Source: Candidatus Aenigmatarchaeota archaeon | Lineage (GTDB): Archaea > Aenigmatarchaeota > Aenigmatarchaeia > QMZP01 | Assembly (NCBI GenBank): GCA_020343575.1 | Contig: CP070801.1 | Span: 748,727 to 755,060 of the forward strand | DNA: 6,334 bases | Direction of reading: 5' to 3' | Shown: piece after piece, positions 1 through 5,351 of the stretch | Position numbering within the stretch: position 1 is the first letter of the stretch | How the letters are laid out: each line of letters begins with the position of its first letter | The notes under the pieces: generated by a model | Told to the model about the DNA's origin: nothing | Databases searched by the model: none | The model's input: only the letters and a program-made list of their open reading frames with translations | Position numbers and translations under genes: made by a program

Positions 1-471
1 ATCAGGGTAGAATATTCCTGCAAAGTCTAGTAAAGCCCATATTACTATTGCAATAATCATGTACATCGGAACGCCAATTACCCAAACTATCATCTTTGGT
101 CTTAACATGGCCAAGCAACCCAGTATTCCGAATATCGCTCCTGAAGCCCCCACAGCTGCAGGATAGAATAACACATCTGCGAATCCGGAGACAATACCAG
201 CCACAAAGAATATAATAAGGAAGTTCTTTGAGCCAACGATATTCTCCAGAATAGAACCAAACAATAACAAAGCGAAAAGGTTGAATGCCAGATGCATAAA
301 ACTGCCATGGAGAAAGATATGTGTTACAAACATCCATGGCTTCACAAAGGCTTCGGATGATATCATTGCAAAATTAGAAAAAATAAAATCAGGGAATGCA
401 ATGCTAATTATGTACGCTATGAATATTATCAAACTAAGTTTTACTGAATACCATTCAAACTTTTCTGGCAT
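1..471 (-). CDS. Rhomboid family intramembrane serine protease, C-terminus cut by window edge
   Basis: This is the first 157 codons of a rhomboid protease that runs off the left edge. Rhomboids cleave transmembrane proteins inside the membrane with a Ser-His dyad. Seen here are a hydrophobic first helix (about residues 10-27), the HxxxN motif at H60/N64 within a longer histidine-bearing stretch (H51, H55, H60), and the GASGAIFG motif with the catalytic serine at S110. The catalytic histidine in the later GHxGG-type helix would lie beyond the edge, so activity cannot be confirmed. The ATG at 471-469 is chosen because an in-frame stop lies ten codons upstream with no other ATG, GTG or TTG between, and because it sits about 25 bases from an AT-rich promoter-like element, suggesting a leaderless mRNA. 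It diverges from the ABC permease gene. A second, only distantly similar rhomboid lies at 4249-4857. The family assignment is secure; the substrate is unknown. Confidence 0.9.
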   Translation of the reverse strand, partial: MPEKFEWYSVKLSLIIFIAYIISIAFPDFIFSNFAMISSEAFVKPWMFVTHIFLHGSFMHLAFNLFALLLFGSILENIVGSKNFLIIFFVAGIVSGFADVLFYPAAVGASGAIFGILGCLAMLRPKMIVWVIGVPMYMIIAIVIWALLDFAGIFYPD

Positions 472-490
472 GATTATTATATCCGGTTGT

Positions 491-510
491 TTAATTAATT
501 AGTATATAAT
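491..510. promoter_or_regulatory. AT-rich divergent promoter region (TATA-like elements for both directions)
   Basis: Only 57 bases separate the two divergent starts at 471 and 529. TATATAAT at 503-510 is centred about 22 bases before the permease ATG. The palindromic TTAATTAA/AATTAATT stretch at 491-500 is centred about 24 bases before the rhomboid ATG. Archaeal TATA boxes lie about 25 bases before the transcription start, so both mRNAs would be leaderless or nearly so. This fits the absence of a good Shine-Dalgarno motif before either start. The assignment rests on pattern and spacing only. Confidence 0.5.
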
Positions 511-528
511 AATCAGACAGGCGAAAAC

Positions 529-1653
529 ATGTTGGACCTGGCATATAAGAACATAATGAGGCAGAGGACCCGAACTATTTTGACTGCTATGGGAATTCTC
601 ATAGGCATAGGAGCGATAGTTGCATTGGGATCGATAGCAGAAGGTATTGATGTTGCTGTACAGAGCGGTCTTGAACTGACTGCAGGGAAGATAACCGTAA
701 TAGAGAAGGATGCTGGATTCTTTGGTTTCATGGGAGAACTCACTGATGAGGATTTGGAGGTTGTGGAGAGTGTAGGAGGCATCAAGGATATAGTACCTAT
801 ACTCATGTATATGGAAAGTTTTGTTATGATGCAGGGACCCGAATGGTGGGCTATTGGTATAGATCCGAGTAAAGCGGGTTACTTCGTAGGTGAGAACGTT
901 GAAATGTATGATGGGAGGGCAATCGAGGCAGATGAAACCGGTGTTGCTGAAGTAGGTAAGACCTTTGCAGAAACTCGTAATATTGAGGTAGGTGATTTCT
1001 GGACCATAGTGGATGAGGATTTCGAGATAGTGGGCATAATAGAAAAAACGGGTATATCAGATGTGGACCAAGGAATAATGGTAAATTTTGATGACCTTAT
1101 GGATGTGACAGATTCCGATAGTTACCAGATGTTATATGTAGTTCCAGATGATGTGAAGGACACCGAGAAAATAGCCGAAGACATAGAGGACGCAAGCGAG
1201 AGACTGGATGCCCTAACCAGCACAGAGCTTGCCAGGCAGGCAGGACAGATTGTGGACCAGATAAGAATCTTCACCTTCGCTATCGGCGCGATAGCTGCCC
1301 TTGTTGGTGGTCTGGGTGTGATGAACACCATGATAATGGCTGTCATGGAGAGGAGGAGGGAAATAGGTGTGATGAAGGCGATAGGAGCCACAAATGGTGT
1401 GGTCCTGAGGCAGATACTCACGGAATCCGCTCTCATAAGCCTGATGGGCGGAGTAGGAGGAGTAATACTTGGGATTGCTGGTTCGTTTGTAGTGGGCGGT
1501 ATTTTTGGCGGAGGTCAGATAACAGCTATTGTAACACCCGGACTTGCGCTGACCGGTATTTTGTTTGCACTGATCCTTGGCCTAGTTGGGGGATTTTACC
1601 CGGCAAGGAAGGCATCAAAACTGGATCCGGTGGTGGCGTTAAGATATGAATAA
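529..1653 (+). CDS. MacB/FtsX-type ABC transporter permease
   Basis: This 374-residue protein is the membrane subunit of an ABC exporter of the MacB/LolC/FtsX superfamily (type VII). The order is typical. A cytoplasmic N-terminus with the RQRTRTILTAMGILIGIG signature leads into helix 1 (about 17-38). A long extracytoplasmic domain (about 41-246, MacB periplasmic-core-like and strongly acidic) follows, then three helices (about 247-272, 298-326 and 335-356). The conserved cytoplasmic loop MERRREIGVMKAIGA (273-287) and the C-terminal YPARKASKLDPVVALRYE (357-374) are hallmarks of the family. MacB-type pumps use mechanotransmission to move or release substrates at the outer face rather than across the bilayer; the substrate here cannot be read from sequence. 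The cognate ATPase starts 9 bases downstream, so the two are surely co-transcribed. No MacA-type membrane fusion protein is present; a CARDB-like secreted protein follows instead. Confidence 0.94.
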   Translation: MLDLAYKNIMRQRTRTILTAMGILIGIGAIVALGSIAEGIDVAVQSGLELTAGKITVIEKDAGFFGFMGELTDEDLEVVESVGGIKDIVPILMYMESFVMMQGPEWWAIGIDPSKAGYFVGENVEMYDGRAIEADETGVAEVGKTFAETRNIEVGDFWTIVDEDFEIVGIIEKTGISDVDQGIMVNFDDLMDVTDSDSYQMLYVVPDDVKDTEKIAEDIEDASERLDALTSTELARQAGQIVDQIRIFTFAIGAIAALVGGLGVMNTMIMAVMERRREIGVMKAIGATNGVVLRQILTESALISLMGGVGGVILGIAGSFVVGGIFGGGQITAIVTPGLALTGILFALILGLVGGFYPARKASKLDPVVALRYE

Positions 1654-1657
1654 GGAG
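1654..1657 (+). promoter_or_regulatory. Shine-Dalgarno motif GGAG for the ABC ATPase
   Basis: GGAG directly follows the permease stop codon and lies 5 bases before the ATG at 1663. It supports that start and indicates translation of an internal operon gene by a Shine-Dalgarno route, unlike the probably leaderless first gene. Confidence 0.7.
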
Positions 1658-1662
1658 AGAAA

Positions 1663-2340
1663 ATGTCAGAGTATATAATTGATACAAGAGATGTACACAA
1701 GGTTTACAATCCAGGCATGGATTCAGAGGTTCATGTTCTTAAGGGAATAGACCTGAAGGTTAAAAAGGGAGAATTTATTGCGATACTGGGACCCTCGGGT
1801 TCTGGAAAAACAACTCTTCTCGATGTTGTTGGTTGCCTACTGAAACCAACCTCTGGGGAGATTCTGATTGATGGTGTGTTGACGAATGATCTTGATGACG
1901 GGGAGCGTGCAAAGATCCGCGGGAAGAAAATAGGTTTTGTTTTCCAGCAGTACAACCTGATAGCGAGCCAGACAGCACTGGAGAATGTGGAACTGCCGAT
2001 GAGGATTAATGGGAAGTCGAAAAATGAGGCTGAAAAAAGAGCGAGCAGTTTACTCAAACTCGTCGGTCTTGGAGAGAGAATGTATCACAGACCTTCACAA
2101 CTCTCTGGTGGAGAACAGCAGAGGGTTGCTATAGCAAGGTCACTATCCAACTACCCCAAGATAATACTTGCAGATGAGCCAACCGGAAACCTGGATACTA
2201 AAACTGGTAAAAAAATCCTTGAGACTCTGAAAGAATTGAACAAGAAGAAGGGATACACGATAGTTGTTGTCACACATGACCATAGGATAGAGAAATACAC
2301 GAAAAGGATTATCAACCTCATGGACGGTAATATTATTTAA
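1663..2340 (+). CDS. LolD/MacB-type ABC transporter ATP-binding protein
   Basis: This 225-residue nucleotide-binding subunit powers the permease encoded just upstream. All catalytic motifs are intact: Walker A GPSGSGKT (43-50), Q-loop glutamine Q95 in FVFQQYNL, signature LSGGEQQ (148-154), Walker B IILADE (167-172, catalytic E172), D-loop region GNLD (175-178), and H-loop H205 in VTHD. The length and the sequence of the Q-loop and signature region are typical of the LolD/MacB/FtsE subfamily, which always pairs with four-helix FtsX-like permeases. Two copies would dimerise at the cytoplasmic face with two permeases. Family-level names such as lolD are avoided because an archaeon has no Lol lipoprotein pathway. 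The ATG at 1663 has a well-placed GGAG. I see nothing defective. Confidence 0.97.
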   Translation: MSEYIIDTRDVHKVYNPGMDSEVHVLKGIDLKVKKGEFIAILGPSGSGKTTLLDVVGCLLKPTSGEILIDGVLTNDLDDGERAKIRGKKIGFVFQQYNLIASQTALENVELPMRINGKSKNEAEKRASSLLKLVGLGERMYHRPSQLSGGEQQRVAIARSLSNYPKIILADEPTGNLDTKTGKKILETLKELNKKKGYTIVVVTHDHRIEKYTKRIINLMDGNII

Positions 2341-2343
2341 ATA
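2335..2343 (+). promoter_or_regulatory. Possible TATA box for the CARDB-like gene, overlapping the ATPase stop
   Basis: ATTTAAATA spans the end of the ATPase gene and is centred about 26 bases before the ATG at 2365. That is the spacing expected for a leaderless archaeal transcript. No convincing Shine-Dalgarno motif precedes that ATG. It could be an internal promoter, but AT-rich stop regions can mimic TATA boxes. Confidence 0.4.
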
Positions 2344-2364
2344 GGAAAACAAATTAGAGATAAT

Positions 2365-3555
2365 ATGAAATTGATTAATATCTTGATTCCGGTGATTGTT
2401 GCAACACTTGTAGTTTGTTTACTTCAACCAGTTAATGGACAGACTGGCATGGCTGCTCTGGATATATCCCTTGTTTCACAAAACCCATATCCTGCAGAAC
2501 CAGGAGCCGATGTCAGTATAGAGATCGAGATTGAAAACATCGGATATGCGGATGCCAAGAACATGGTAGTTGAACTTATTCCAAAGGACCCGTTCAGACT
2601 CTTGCCCGGAGAGGAGGCCAAAAAAACAATCACCCAAATAGGTCCTCAAAGTTCTGTAAAGAAAACATTTGATTTACATGTTGATACAGAAGCGATATCA
2701 AGCGATTATAAACTTGATTTCAACATTTACTCAGCACAGAACCCGGCCGCATACTCCACGAAAAGCGTAACAGTATCTGTTCAGGGAAACCCAAAGCTGG
2801 TTATTGAATCTGTTGAGACCACACCAGACGACATAGAACCTGGTGGTTCTGTAACCCTGAATTTCAAGATCAAGAACATAGGTTCTGGAACAGCCAGACA
2901 CCTTCAGGCAAAGATTAACTCGACTTCTGCTTATCTTGTTCCAATACTCTCGGGCGGATTGGTTTACATCGGAGACTTGAATCCCGGAGAAACCAAAGAA
3001 GCAAGCACTCAGCTCAGTATAGATTCCCTTGCAGAGTACAAAACCTATACCATAACCCTCACATTGGAATACAAGGATGAGAGCAACAACCCCACTTCTG
3101 ATACGTTCGATGTGGGGATTCCTGTAACCGGTTCAATAAGGCTTGATATAATCAACATAGAACCGAACTATAACAGAATGGCCCTCGATATAGAGGTCGC
3201 GAATAAGGGAACAACAGATGCTAAATCCATGGAAGCGAAGCTCATGATTGGAAACGAAACAATCGGGATAGATTATCTAAGCATACTTAAGGCGACAAAG
3301 AAAACAACCTTCTCCTTCCCGCTGGTCATGAAGGGACAGGGCGAACTGATAATAAACTACGTGGGACCCGGCCTGGAGCAGAACCAGGTTTCAAAGCTGG
3401 TAACACTGGACTTCCAACTACCAAGCGGGAATGGTACTCTAAGCCTTATGATAGGTGTCATAATAATACTTATTATCATCTACTTCATCTGGAGAAAGTT
3501 CTTTAGGAAGAAGCGTCATCACACACATCACACTCGCCCCACCCACAGCAAATAA
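2365..3555 (+). CDS. Secreted, C-terminally membrane-anchored protein with CARDB/NEW3-like beta domains
   Basis: This 396-residue protein starts with a signal peptide (hydrophobic 5-20, probable cleavage near NGQ at 24-26). It then has three similar beta-sandwich-like segments at about 32-140, 143-253 and 256-350. The first two contain the motif 'pG..v.l...i.NiG...A', seen as IEIENIGYADAKN (54-66) and FKIKNIGSGTAR (167-178). The third has a related IEVANKGTTDAKS (276-288). This pattern is typical of CARDB and NPCBM-associated NEW3 domains and of archaeal proteins annotated as S-layer-like (COG1361). One transmembrane helix (about 359-376) and a short basic, histidine-rich cytoplasmic tail end the protein. 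The topology puts almost all of it outside the cell. Genes of this type are known beside MacB-like transporters in archaea, so an adapter or substrate-capture role is inferred, not shown. Confidence 0.82.
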   Translation: MKLINILIPVIVATLVVCLLQPVNGQTGMAALDISLVSQNPYPAEPGADVSIEIEIENIGYADAKNMVVELIPKDPFRLLPGEEAKKTITQIGPQSSVKKTFDLHVDTEAISSDYKLDFNIYSAQNPAAYSTKSVTVSVQGNPKLVIESVETTPDDIEPGGSVTLNFKIKNIGSGTARHLQAKINSTSAYLVPILSGGLVYIGDLNPGETKEASTQLSIDSLAEYKTYTITLTLEYKDESNNPTSDTFDVGIPVTGSIRLDIINIEPNYNRMALDIEVANKGTTDAKSMEAKLMIGNETIGIDYLSILKATKKTTFSFPLVMKGQGELIINYVGPGLEQNQVSKLVTLDFQLPSGNGTLSLMIGVIIILIIIYFIWRKFFRKKRHHTHHTRPTHSK

Positions 3556-3567
3556 TTTATTTAATAA
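3556..3567 (+). promoter_or_regulatory. Possible TATA box upstream of the M50 protease gene
   Basis: TTTATTTAATAA follows the CARDB-like gene's stop codon directly. A start about 25 bases downstream would give a leader of roughly 20 bases before the ATG at 3608, which contains an imperfect GGTTGAT ribosome-binding motif. This is pattern-based only. Confidence 0.35.
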
Positions 3568-3578
3568 GGAGTTCTATA

Positions 3579-3611
3579 ATGAATATGATTAAAAATAGGT
3601 TGATAGAATGA
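3579..3611 (+). other. Ten-codon upstream ORF overlapping the M50 start by ATGA
   Basis: The reading frame encodes MNMIKNRLIE and stops at TGA 3609-3611, overlapping the protease ATG (3608-3610) in an ATGA junction. A clear GGAG motif at 3568-3571 lies 7 bases before its ATG, better than any motif before the protease itself. It could be a leader peptide that couples translation, or chance. An in-frame TAG at 3596-3598 means the protease cannot start further upstream in its own frame. Confidence 0.3.
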
Positions 3612-4207
3612 ATGGGACCGCTCCGGGGATGTTTTCGAGAAGGGAAGTGAAGGATATAGTGATATCCGTCATAGTGCTTTCAGTGGTCTTTGCATATCCT
3701 GAGATTCTGTTCGAGCCTTTGTTTTTTCTGGTTTCACTGTTCGTTGTTGGTATAGCCTTCATGGGACACGAGCTCTCCCACAGATTCACTGCAAGGAAGC
3801 TCGGTTACTTTGCTGAGTACAGGATGTGGCCCCAGGGAATCATGCTTGCTATATTCTTTACTTTGGTATCCAACGGAAGCTTCATATTCGCAGCTCCCGG
3901 AGCTGTCGTATTCGGGTCATTCTGGGCTTTTAAGCAGCCCACACTGCATGAAATTGGAAAGATAGGTATAGCTGGAGCAGTGTTCAACATAGTCCTTATG
4001 TTCATTCTTATAATGGTCAACTTCTTTTACTCTCACTGGATATTGCTGTACGCAGCTCTGATAAATGCATGGCTTGCGATCTTCAATCTTATACCACTCG
4101 GACCCCTGGACGGCAGAAAGGTTCTACACTGGAACAGGGGAGTCTGGACCCTAGGTTTTGCTTTGGCAATAGTGGGTTTTGCATATCTCAACTTTTTTCT
4201 GATATAG
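3608..4207 (+). CDS. Site-2 protease-like M50 family zinc metalloprotease
   Basis: This 199-residue integral membrane protein belongs to the M50 (SpoIVFB/S2P-like) intramembrane metalloproteases. The zinc-binding HExxH motif is HELSH, with H54, E55 and H58 in a membrane segment. The second motif, NLIPLGPLDG (160-169), supplies the third zinc ligand, D168. An AGAVFN element (122-127) matches the conserved AGxxxN region. Hydrophobic segments lie near 17-31, 36-53, 78-102, 117-138, 143-162 and 179-198. There is no PDZ or CBS domain, so it is a minimal catalytic core like many archaeal homologues. The active site looks complete. It sits between a secreted CARDB-like protein and a rhomboid protease, which raises the possibility of stepwise membrane proteolysis, but no substrate can be named. 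The next gene starts 41 bases downstream. Confidence 0.92.
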   Translation: MNGTAPGMFSRREVKDIVISVIVLSVVFAYPEILFEPLFFLVSLFVVGIAFMGHELSHRFTARKLGYFAEYRMWPQGIMLAIFFTLVSNGSFIFAAPGAVVFGSFWAFKQPTLHEIGKIGIAGAVFNIVLMFILIMVNFFYSHWILLYAALINAWLAIFNLIPLGPLDGRKVLHWNRGVWTLGFALAIVGFAYLNFFLI

Positions 4208-4208
4208 C

Positions 4209-4218
4209 TTTTATTTAA
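4209..4218 (+). promoter_or_regulatory. Possible TATA box for the second rhomboid gene
   Basis: TTTTATTTAA just after the M50 stop is centred about 35 bases before the rhomboid ATG at 4249. This would leave a leader of about ten bases that contains GGGATC (4241-4246). The similar T/A-rich element before several genes here suggests individual promoters within the cluster, but read-through from the previous gene is equally possible. Confidence 0.35.
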
Positions 4219-4248
4219 TCAGATACAATTAATCAAAACAGGGATCTT

Positions 4249-4857
4249 ATGCGTGTAACCCTATCCTTAATCATAGCGAATATTCTGGTTTTTATTTTGC
4301 AGATTATGTTCTATCCTGTGTTTGATGATGTTTTCTCCCTCGTCCCGGAGCTTGCGCTGAAGGGGGCCTACTGGCAGTTTATTTCTTATATGTTCTTGCA
4401 TTCGATTCCATATCCAGAGCACATAATACTCAACATGTTTCTCCTTTTCATGTTCGGGATAACCATCGAGAGAGCGCTGAAGTGGAAGAAATATCTTGCC
4501 CTCTACTTTATATCAGGCATTGGCTCTGCTCTTTTATACATTGCGGTAACAGGTGCGATTGATGTTTCCATGATCGGTGCTTCTGGCGCGGTTTTCGGTG
4601 TTATGGCAGCTTATGGTTTTATGTTCCCGAAGAACGTCATATGGGTTTATAAAATTCCCATACCAGTCATACTTCCGATAATTCTCCTGGCACTAGGTGA
4701 GCTCATACTTTGGGTATTAAACCTGCAGCCAGAAATCGCGAACATAGGGCATTTTGGCGGAATACTGACAGGGATTGTTCTGATGTCCTTCTGGAAACGC
4801 AGGATCAAGCCAAAAACCGTAAGGGAACTGAGGGATTACCAGTTTTTCTTCGAGTAA
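4249..4857 (+). CDS. Rhomboid family intramembrane serine protease
   Basis: This complete 202-residue rhomboid has the six-helix core. Visible motifs are the HxxxN pair H58/N62 (with H51 just before), the catalytic serine S112 in GASGAVFG (110-117), and the catalytic histidine H168 in GHFGG (167-171). The Ser-His dyad is therefore intact. Hydrophobic segments lie near 3-22, 40-50, 59-76, 82-103, 107-126, 137-157 and 166-182. The protein ends with a basic, charged cytoplasmic tail (183-202). Unlike the leftward gene at 1-471, it has a short insert (SIPYPE) between H51 and H58, a difference that argues against recent duplication. It is the last gene of the rightward envelope block; the zinc ribbon gene that follows has its own promoter-like element. 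The protease assignment is strong and the substrate unknown. Confidence 0.94.
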   Translation: MRVTLSLIIANILVFILQIMFYPVFDDVFSLVPELALKGAYWQFISYMFLHSIPYPEHIILNMFLLFMFGITIERALKWKKYLALYFISGIGSALLYIAVTGAIDVSMIGASGAVFGVMAAYGFMFPKNVIWVYKIPIPVILPIILLALGELILWVLNLQPEIANIGHFGGILTGIVLMSFWKRRIKPKTVRELRDYQFFFE

Positions 4858-4872
4858 GCAACATTAAATAAA

Positions 4873-4882
4873 TTTATAAATA
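4873..4882 (+). promoter_or_regulatory. TATA box of the zinc ribbon / aEF-1beta unit
   Basis: TTTATAAATA is a near-canonical archaeal TATA box, 15 bases after the rhomboid stop. Transcription would start near 4903, leaving a leader of about 20 bases that holds a GAGGT ribosome-binding motif. Among the promoter-like elements in this window it is one of the two best, with the eL34 element at 6103-6110. Confidence 0.65.
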
Positions 4883-4910
4883 TGTTAATGGAAATAATAG
4901 AGATAATCAC

Positions 4911-4915
4911 GAGGT
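4911..4915 (+). promoter_or_regulatory. Shine-Dalgarno motif GAGGT for the zinc ribbon gene
   Basis: GAGGT lies 6 bases before the ATG at 4922 and fixes the start of this very short gene. Confidence 0.75.
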
Positions 4916-4921
4916 AAAATT

Positions 4922-5080
4922 ATGAAGTGTACAAACTGTGGAAAGAGTATCGAGGCAGAGAACAACTGGGTTGAGTTCGAATGCCCTAAATGCGGAAAAG
5001 AAACCATAGTGAGATGTGATAAATGTAAGAAGCTCGAAAATTCCTACAAATGCTCGAAATGCAACTTCGTGGGTCCGTGA
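4922..5080 (+). CDS. Small four-CxxC zinc ribbon protein, probably translation-linked
   Basis: This 52-residue protein is short but clearly real: it has a good ribosome-binding site and four CxxC knuckles at C3/C6, C21/C24, C32/C35 and C44/C47, enough for two zinc sites. The ending SYKCSKCNFVGP and the overall order match the archaeal family described as Zn-ribbon RNA-binding proteins with a function in translation (COG2888, HVO_2753-like). Members are characteristically next to the aEF-1beta gene, as here, where only 19 bases separate the two. The role in translation is inferred from family and context; no RNA contact can be read from the sequence. The protein is basic and lysine-rich between the knuckles, which fits nucleic acid binding. 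Confidence 0.88.
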   Translation: MKCTNCGKSIEAENNWVEFECPKCGKETIVRCDKCKKLENSYKCSKCNFVGP

Positions 5081-5090
5081 TGTTCGGAAC

Positions 5091-5094
5091 GGTG
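5091..5094 (+). promoter_or_regulatory. Ribosome-binding motif GGTG for aEF-1beta
   Basis: GGTG lies 5 bases before the ATG at 5100. It matches the core of the archaeal GGAGGTGATC consensus and supports this start. Confidence 0.6.
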
Positions 5095-5099
5095 TTTAA

Positions 5100-5351
5100 A
5101 TGGGTGAGGTTATTTGTGTTTTCAGGATATTACCGAAATCTCCTGAGATGTTTGATCAGGTAAAAGAAGCGCTAGAAAAACTTGATCCCAACAGAATTGA
5201 GGAAGAACCCATAGCCTTTGGATTGAAAGCAATAAAGTTCACAAAGATAATACCTGATGTTGGCGGGGCACAGGACAAACTCGAGAATCAGATAAGATCA
5301 ACAGAAGGTGTGGATAACATCGAAACTTTAAAGATTTCAAGGTGCCTGTAA
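5100..5351 (+). CDS. ef1b: Archaeal elongation factor 1-beta (aEF-1beta)
   Basis: This 83-residue protein is the guanine-nucleotide exchange factor that recharges aEF-1A (the EF-Tu counterpart) with GTP. It corresponds to the C-terminal exchange domain of eukaryotic eEF1B and has a ferredoxin-like fold. The sequence fits the family: N-terminal strand MGEVICVFRILPKSPE, the conserved IEEEPIAFGLKAIKF stretch at 33-47, VGG and QDKLE near 54-62, and a final strand IETLKISR (74-81). Its length is close to the usual 85-90 residues. It follows the zinc ribbon gene in the same transcription unit. Its stop codon TAA (5349-5351) directly abuts the stop codon of the opposing eL14 gene, so transcription of each must end inside the other. 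Confidence 0.94.
   Translation: MGEVICVFRILPKSPEMFDQVKEALEKLDPNRIEEEPIAFGLKAIKFTKIIPDVGGAQDKLENQIRSTEGVDNIETLKISRCL

Noticed and set aside
2..337. Leftward open frame of 111 codons at the left end
   Set aside because: It overlaps the rhomboid gene in another frame of the same strand. The rhomboid frame carries the HxxxN and GASGAIFG motifs; this one yields a Cys/Trp-rich sequence with no domain.
281..502. Rightward open frame opposite the rhomboid start
   Set aside because: It is the antisense of a motif-bearing gene, has no ribosome-binding motif, and runs through the divergent promoter.
4858..4921. Possible small RNA gene between the rhomboid and zinc ribbon genes
   Set aside because: The 64 bases are explained by a TATA box and a GAGGT motif, and no stable hairpin was seen.
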